Assembly (NCBI RefSeq): GCF_901000735.1
Contig: NC_081542.1
Coordinates: forward strand, 39,909,321-39,973,320
Reading direction: 5' to 3'
From: Corylus avellana
Taxonomy: Eukaryota; Streptophyta; Magnoliopsida; Fagales; Betulaceae
DNA: 64,000 bases
The notes beneath the pieces were generated by a model. That model was not told the DNA's origin. It made no database searches and was given only the letters and a program-made list of their open reading frames with translations. The position numbers and the translations under genes were made by a program. Shown in pieces: positions 59,175 to 64,000 of the stretch. Each line of letters opens with the position of its first letter. The stretch's first letter is position 1.

Positions 59175-62100
59175 TCAAGAAAGGGGAAAAATTTCCTCCT
59201 TCCTAATAATACCACCAATACATGATGGAATAGAATGCCACCAATATTTATCAGTGACATGGATACAAGCCTCTTTTGCTAAGCTATGGGCAGCAGAATT
59301 TGCTCCCCTAACAACATGAATGAACTTTGACGTTGCGAGCTCGCACATATACCGTTTTACATCTTCCACAAAATGACCATAGCTGCTCTCACATGATCCG
59401 GTAGAATTTATTGCCTTCACAATTGTTAGAGCGTCTCCTTCAAAAATAACATTTGAGAATCCAAGCTCTTTTGCAAAAATCACTGCATGAAGGGCAGCTA
59501 GTGCTTCAGCCCTTGCCGGGTCCACTGTAATCCGTTGATTTATACCACATGCAACCAGAAATTTTCCATGCTCGTCCCTTGCTACTAATCCCAGCCCCAC
59601 ACAATCGTTTTTTTGATCAATAGCAGCGTCCCAATTAACTTTCACCATATTCTCCGGCGGTGGCTCCCATCTAATCGGTGGTCTTTGCTGTTCTGCAATG
59701 CTCGTCCCTTCAGGTTGTGCATTTACCTTCTGAAAATCCTCCAAGGCCGATGCAGCATGCATAACCACTTGTTGGGGAGCAGTGAAGACCCCTCCGTGAA
59801 TAACATCATTGCGCCTCATCCATATTCTCCTTGCTATAACCACAAACAGCTCCAGTTCTGGTTGATCAAGCCGACCAATCAGCTCCTCAAAAATTTGTGC
59901 GAAGTCCCTGTTGTTGCATGTGCTCTTCTGTAATTTAATAGGACCGCTGCTCCAGACATCGGACGCTGATGGGCAAGACCAAACAATGTGCTCAACACTT
60001 TCTTCTTCTAAGTTGCAAATTGGACACAAAGGTGAGCTAATCACCCTTCTCTTAAAAAGGTTGGCTTTTGTAGGAAGGAGATTATGGCAAGCTCTCCATA
60101 CAAACATTTTCACATTGTTGGGAACGTTTAAATTCCAACAAACCTTCCATATCTCACACCCTTGTCCCTGCATCGACGCTCCCCCCCGTCCCTCTGCTTG
60201 CATCTCTACAGCCAAGTGATAAGCACTACGAACGGAAAACTGCCCATTCGCAGTACACCTCCAGATTAATTTGTCTTTGGGAAGTAAAGGGCTCAAAGGG
60301 ATAGATTTAATTACTGCAGCCTCTTCTACAGAAAAATTTTCTGAGATAATAGAATTGTTCCATCCACCCGTAGCCCCATCAATAAGGTCACTCACCTTAG
60401 AGTTTAATGCAAGATGAATCCTTGGGGATTGTACAGAATAGGTACTCGGTGTTGGCAGCCAACAATCCCCCCATATCCGGATGTCTTCTCCGTTCCCCAC
60501 CCTCCAAACCGTGCCCTTCTTAATGAGCCCCTTAGCTGAAATTAAACTTCTCCATGCCAAAGACGGCCTCTTTCCTACTTGAGCCTCCAGAACTGTTATT
60601 GTAGGGTGGTATTTTGCTTTAAAAATTTTTGCCACTAGAGACTCCGGATGTTGAACAAGCCTCCAAATTTGTTTCGCCAAAAGAGCTTTATTAAACAACA
60701 CCAAATCTCGGAATCCTAGACCCCCTTGTGCCTTCGAAATGCCCATCTTTTCCCAACTCATCCAATGAATTTTTTTATTGTTCTCCTTATTCCCCCACCA
60801 AAATCTTTGCATAAGCCTATTGATCTCCTTACATAGAGAAATCGGTAAAAGAAAAACTGACATACAGTAGGTAGGGATGGCTTGTATGACTGCCTTCAAC
60901 AATACTTCCTTCCCGGCTTGAGAGAGAAAATTGACTTTCCAGCTTTGCAAACGCTCCCAAACTCGATCCTTAATATTCTTGAAAGCCTTTGACCTTGATT
61001 TTCCCACAAGGGTTGGAAGTCCCAAATATTTTTCATATTTTTGGGTGGCTTGCAATCCAGATAGGCGGGTAATCTCATCTCTTTTTTCAGCACTAGTATT
61101 CCGACTAAAAAAAAGAGAAGTTTTATCCTTGTTCAACTTCTGACCTGAGGCTGCTTCATACTTATCAAGAATCTTGGTGAGTCTTCGCCACTCCACCGAA
61201 TTAGCCTTACAAAAAAGAAGACTGTCATCCGCGAAGAAGAGGTGGCTGATTCTTGGGCCATTTTTAGAGGTAGGCACCCCTGTAATTACCCCGTTAGCTT
61301 CCGCTTTGCTAAGCATAGAACTGAGGGCCTCTGCACAAATTAGGAACAAATATGGTGAAAGGGGGTCGCCTTGACGCAAACCCCTTTCTGGAATTATATG
61401 TCCCACAGGTTGTCCATTCACAAGAATTGCATATGTGACCGTTCGAACACACTCCATTATCAATTGCGTCCATCTAGCAGGAAACCCCATTTTGCACATA
61501 ACTGACTCCAGAAAAATCCACTCCACTCTGTCATATGCTTTACTCATATCCAGTTTAATTCCCATGTAGCCTACTTTGCTCCACATTCGGGTGTGCATGG
61601 AGTGTAGAGTTTCATAAGCTGCTAAAATGTTATCTGTAATCAATCTTCCTGGAAGAAAAGCACTTTGGAAATGTGATATTACATGAGGGAGGACCTTCTT
61701 AAGCCGATTAGCCAACACTTTTGAGATAATCTTATAAATCACATTACATAAACTAATTGGCCTATAATCCATAACACTTTTAGGATTATTATTTTTTGGG
61801 ATCAATGCAATATAAGTGGAATTAATAACAGGCTCCATAACAGAACAATTAAGAAAATGGAGAACCGCCTCACATACCTCCAAACCCATCGTACTCCAAT
61901 GTTGTTGGTAAAATCCCGCAGTATACCCGTCGGGTCCCGGTGCTTTTAACGGAGCCATCTGCTTAAGGGCATCCTCAACCTCCTCCTTTGTGAAAATTTC
62001 CAGAAGTTGTCCTCCCATATCTGGAGTCACCTTCCTGTCCAGAGCTCCCAAACACTCCTCAATGGCTTGAGGCCCTGCCGAAGTGAATAGAGTTTTATAA

Positions 62101-63299
62101 TAAATTACAAAAGCTTGCTCTATCCCTTCGGGTGTTGACCATTCCTGACCATGAGCATCACTAATCTGAGAAATTAAGTTGCGATTTCTCCTTTGCGTGG
62201 CACAGGCGTGGAAAAACTTGGTGTTGCGGTCTCCATGACGAAGCCAATCCTCCTTGGCACGTTGTTTCCATTTTGTATCCTCTTGCTCTAGAAGCCCATT
62301 CACTTCTTCTCTGAGAGCTTTTTCAGCCCCCATCTCTACATTGCCGTCCCCTCCCTGCAACATCTCAAGCTCTTGTGTTTTTGACCGAATAAGATCTTCG
62401 GTAGCCAAAACTGTTTTTTTGACCCATTTCTGAATTGACCGCTTGCAGTACTGAAGCTTGCCGTGGACATTCTGCAGTGGGTTCCTGCTCCTTGGTTTTG
62501 CCTTCCAAAATTTACCCACTTCAACAACAAATTCTGGATGGTAATCCCAACTAGCTTCAACTCGGAAAGGTCTGCAACTCCTCATTCTAGTCCCGCCAAA
62601 TCCCAAGCTAAGAAGCAAAGGGTTGTGGTCAGAATTTCGCCTGGCCAGAACCTTCACCTCTGCACCTGGAAAAGCCGAACACCAATCTGGATTTGCAGCA
62701 GCTCTATCCAGACGTTCTTGGGTAAAAGTGCTGTCCGGCCGACCGTTATTCCACGTAAACTTTGGTCCTTTGAAACCCAAATCACTAAGCGAACAGTCCT
62801 CCAATGCTTTCTGAAACTCCTCCAATTGTCTCCTAGTCTTGGAAATAGCCCCCCGTTGTTCTGAGAAGCTCACAATCTCATTGAAATCTCCCATACATAG
62901 CCAAGGAGTAGGCGAAAAATTCATAAGATGGCGGAGAAGGCCCCAAGCTTCCCTTCTTTTTGCAACCTCGGGATGGCCATAAAAGCCAGTAAATTTCCAC
63001 TCCACTCCATTCCCGTTTATTCGAATAGTTGCATTTATATGTCGGCGACTATAGTTCTGAATTTCCACATTAAAATTATCTCGCCACAAAAGAATCAAAC
63101 CTCCGCTTTTCCCCACACTATCCACTACAAACATGTTTTGCATCCCAAGTTTGATTCTAAGAAAATTTAAATTTTTGTCATGCACTTTGGTTTCCATGAG
63201 GAAAACCACTGTGGGTTTCTTCTCCTTCACCATCTGATGAAGGTCACGAACTGTCCGAGGGTTCCCAAGCCCTCGGCAGTTCCAACTTAGGATACTCAT
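59175..63299 (-). CDS. LINE ORF2: endonuclease, reverse transcriptase, zinc knuckle, RNase H
   Basis: 1374 residues without a break. It nicks target DNA and reverse-transcribes the LINE RNA from the nick. The AP-type endonuclease (1-235) keeps N7 (SWNCRG), E36 (METK), D138 and N140 (GDFNE) and S223-D224-H225. Reverse transcriptase (about 490-760) has DYRPISLCN, the catalytic Asp in KLDMSKAYD (584), GLRQGDPLSPYLF and FADD (689-692). A zf-RVT region lies at about 1018-1118, with its Cys/His cluster CPICNLEEESVEHIVWSC. The RNase H module (about 1220-1345) keeps D1224, E1265 and D1289. The start is the ATG at 63299, which overlaps the ORF1 stop as ATGA. Domain order and length are typical of plant L1 elements with a C-terminal RNase H. 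Confidence 0.95.
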   Translation of the reverse strand: MSILSWNCRGLGNPRTVRDLHQMVKEKKPTVVFLMETKVHDKNLNFLRIKLGMQNMFVVDSVGKSGGLILLWRDNFNVEIQNYSRRHINATIRINGNGVEWKFTGFYGHPEVAKRREAWGLLRHLMNFSPTPWLCMGDFNEIVSFSEQRGAISKTRRQLEEFQKALEDCSLSDLGFKGPKFTWNNGRPDSTFTQERLDRAAANPDWCSAFPGAEVKVLARRNSDHNPLLLSLGFGGTRMRSCRPFRVEASWDYHPEFVVEVGKFWKAKPRSRNPLQNVHGKLQYCKRSIQKWVKKTVLATEDLIRSKTQELEMLQGGDGNVEMGAEKALREEVNGLLEQEDTKWKQRAKEDWLRHGDRNTKFFHACATQRRNRNLISQISDAHGQEWSTPEGIEQAFVIYYKTLFTSAGPQAIEECLGALDRKVTPDMGGQLLEIFTKEEVEDALKQMAPLKAPGPDGYTAGFYQQHWSTMGLEVCEAVLHFLNCSVMEPVINSTYIALIPKNNNPKSVMDYRPISLCNVIYKIISKVLANRLKKVLPHVISHFQSAFLPGRLITDNILAAYETLHSMHTRMWSKVGYMGIKLDMSKAYDRVEWIFLESVMCKMGFPARWTQLIMECVRTVTYAILVNGQPVGHIIPERGLRQGDPLSPYLFLICAEALSSMLSKAEANGVITGVPTSKNGPRISHLFFADDSLLFCKANSVEWRRLTKILDKYEAASGQKLNKDKTSLFFSRNTSAEKRDEITRLSGLQATQKYEKYLGLPTLVGKSRSKAFKNIKDRVWERLQSWKVNFLSQAGKEVLLKAVIQAIPTYCMSVFLLPISLCKEINRLMQRFWWGNKENNKKIHWMSWEKMGISKAQGGLGFRDLVLFNKALLAKQIWRLVQHPESLVAKIFKAKYHPTITVLEAQVGKRPSLAWRSLISAKGLIKKGTVWRVGNGEDIRIWGDCWLPTPSTYSVQSPRIHLALNSKVSDLIDGATGGWNNSIISENFSVEEAAVIKSIPLSPLLPKDKLIWRCTANGQFSVRSAYHLAVEMQAEGRGGASMQGQGCEIWKVCWNLNVPNNVKMFVWRACHNLLPTKANLFKRRVISSPLCPICNLEEESVEHIVWSCPSASDVWSSGPIKLQKSTCNNRDFAQIFEELIGRLDQPELELFVVIARRIWMRRNDVIHGGVFTAPQQVVMHAASALEDFQKVNAQPEGTSIAEQQRPPIRWEPPPENMVKVNWDAAIDQKNDCVGLGLVARDEHGKFLVACGINQRITVDPARAEALAALHAVIFAKELGFSNVIFEGDALTIVKAINSTGSCESSYGHFVEDVKRYMCELATSKFIHVVRGANSAAHSLAKEACIHVTDKYWWHSIPSCIGGIIRKEEIFPLS

Positions 63300-64000
63300 A
63301 TTTGATGGCGGGGCTGCTCCGCAGCCACCGCCACTTCATTGTCTCCCTCGCCAGGTGAATCCGCATACCTGTTGCGCTTTCCTTGCAAGCTGTCCACCTC
63401 TGTGTTCTCCCCATGAATTTTTCGCTTTCTAGAATTTTCCCCATCACCAGCTCGGCCCAAATCTGTTTTTTTCCCACGTTTTTTCCCATAACGTGTGTTT
63501 ACCATTGGAGACTCATCTGCATGCCCACTTGGGTACGTTGATTTGCTTCCAAAAGTAAAGAGCCCATTGCCCTCTTCATGTTGCACAGATGTCACAACCC
63601 GATTTGCTTTCCCTGCCAGCTTATCACCACTTGAAATCTCCCTTATAAATTGCACACCATTGACTTTGTCCAAGGAATCCCATACCATTTTTTCTTTTAT
63701 GGTATCCCATTGCCCAACGTAAATATTTTTTCCTTTATTACAATTAATTTCCTCACTAACTTTTCCTCCTTTTGACTCTCCCCTTCCTTCCCCTTCTCCA
63801 TTATTACTGCTAATATCTCCATAAAGTCGTCCCATAACAGTTTGCGCAAGATCTGCTCCTCCCATAACTACCCTTTCTTTCTCCTTTAATGCTCCCTTAT
63901 TCCCGCTACCTCTTTTGGAAGGAGATAGGCTGGAATTCCGGGATACATTATTACTCCCTCCCTTCACCGGCGTTGTGGCTGTTCCAGCTGACCCACCGCC
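63296..64000 (-). CDS. LINE ORF1, C-terminal part (runs off the window)
   Basis: Open from the window edge to TGA 63296-63298, 234 codons visible. It is Gly/Ser/Lys/Arg/Glu-rich and low in hydrophobic residues, with basic clusters such as GKKRGKKTD and SRKRK. This fits the basic, RNA-binding C-terminus of plant LINE ORF1; the RRM or zinc-knuckle part expected upstream is outside the window. No ATG in this stretch serves as a convincing start. ORF1 and ORF2 share four bases (ATGA), so ORF2 is probably translated by termination-reinitiation. Confidence 0.75.
   Translation of the reverse strand, partial: GGGSAGTATTPVKGGSNNVSRNSSLSPSKRGSGNKGALKEKERVVMGGADLAQTVMGRLYGDISSNNGEGEGRGESKGGKVSEEINCNKGKNIYVGQWDTIKEKMVWDSLDKVNGVQFIREISSGDKLAGKANRVVTSVQHEEGNGLFTFGSKSTYPSGHADESPMVNTRYGKKRGKKTDLGRAGDGENSRKRKIHGENTEVDSLQGKRNRYADSPGEGDNEVAVAAEQPRHQI

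Larger units (their letters stand above)
59118..64000 (-). mobile_element. L1-type LINE retrotransposon, 3' part complete, 5' end beyond window
   Basis: The 3' end is marked by a poly-T run (59118-59131 on the plus strand, a poly-A tail on the minus strand) after the target sequence AGCATTTTC. It holds a 43-bp 3' UTR, an intact ORF2 and the C-terminal part of ORF1. The empty site is at 55826/55827. Intact ORF2, a clean tail and insertion polymorphism suggest a young copy. Confidence 0.9.

Noticed and set aside
62463..62864. Plus-strand frame of 133 residues
   Set aside because: Antisense shadow of LINE ORF2.

Overview
This is plant nuclear DNA, almost certainly from a eudicot. It is AT-rich, has spliced genes with GT-AG introns, and carries plant Ty3/gypsy, L1-type, CACTA and hAT transposons plus IQD, TCP and defensin-like genes. 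I cannot name the species. Three 100-N gaps (351-450, 23817-23916, 58382-58481) split the window into four contigs.

Contig 1 (451-23816) starts in the end of a CACTA element inserted in an LTR. A decayed Tat-lineage Ty3/gypsy element (copy A, to 14902) follows, with nested solo LTRs. After its flank come a two-exon gene for a secreted 8-cysteine defensin-like peptide (17005-17299, minus) and the 3' part of an IQD calmodulin-binding gene (20156-23816, minus), which is cut by the gap in exon 2. Contig 2 (23917-58381) opens with the 3' end of an L1-type LINE. It then has a MITE-rich gene desert and a divergent TCP gene (28905-29648, plus). The same Tat insertion follows (copy B, 31468-43568, with CCTGA on both sides), then the same flank, the same defensin-like gene (45199-45495) and a complete IQD gene (48368-53201). 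Contig 3 (58482-64000) repeats 55195-55826 and then runs into an L1 LINE with an intact 1374-residue ORF2.

The main result is that the window appears to show the same locus more than once. Copies A and B share the insertion site and LTR-specific sequence differences, and each repeated block meets an assembly gap. The simplest reading is allelic contigs of a heterozygous plant placed in tandem; a true tandem duplication is the alternative. Either way the copies act as a natural comparison. CACTA, hAT, MITE, solo-LTR and LINE insertions are each present in one copy and absent from the other, so filled and empty sites can be read side by side.

The Tat elements carry a gene on the strand opposite to gag-pol, with at least one clear intron, plus a degenerate minisatellite between pol and that gene. 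Host genes are few: the defensin-like peptide, the IQD protein and the TCP factor. I see no operon-like, CRISPR or bacterial features.
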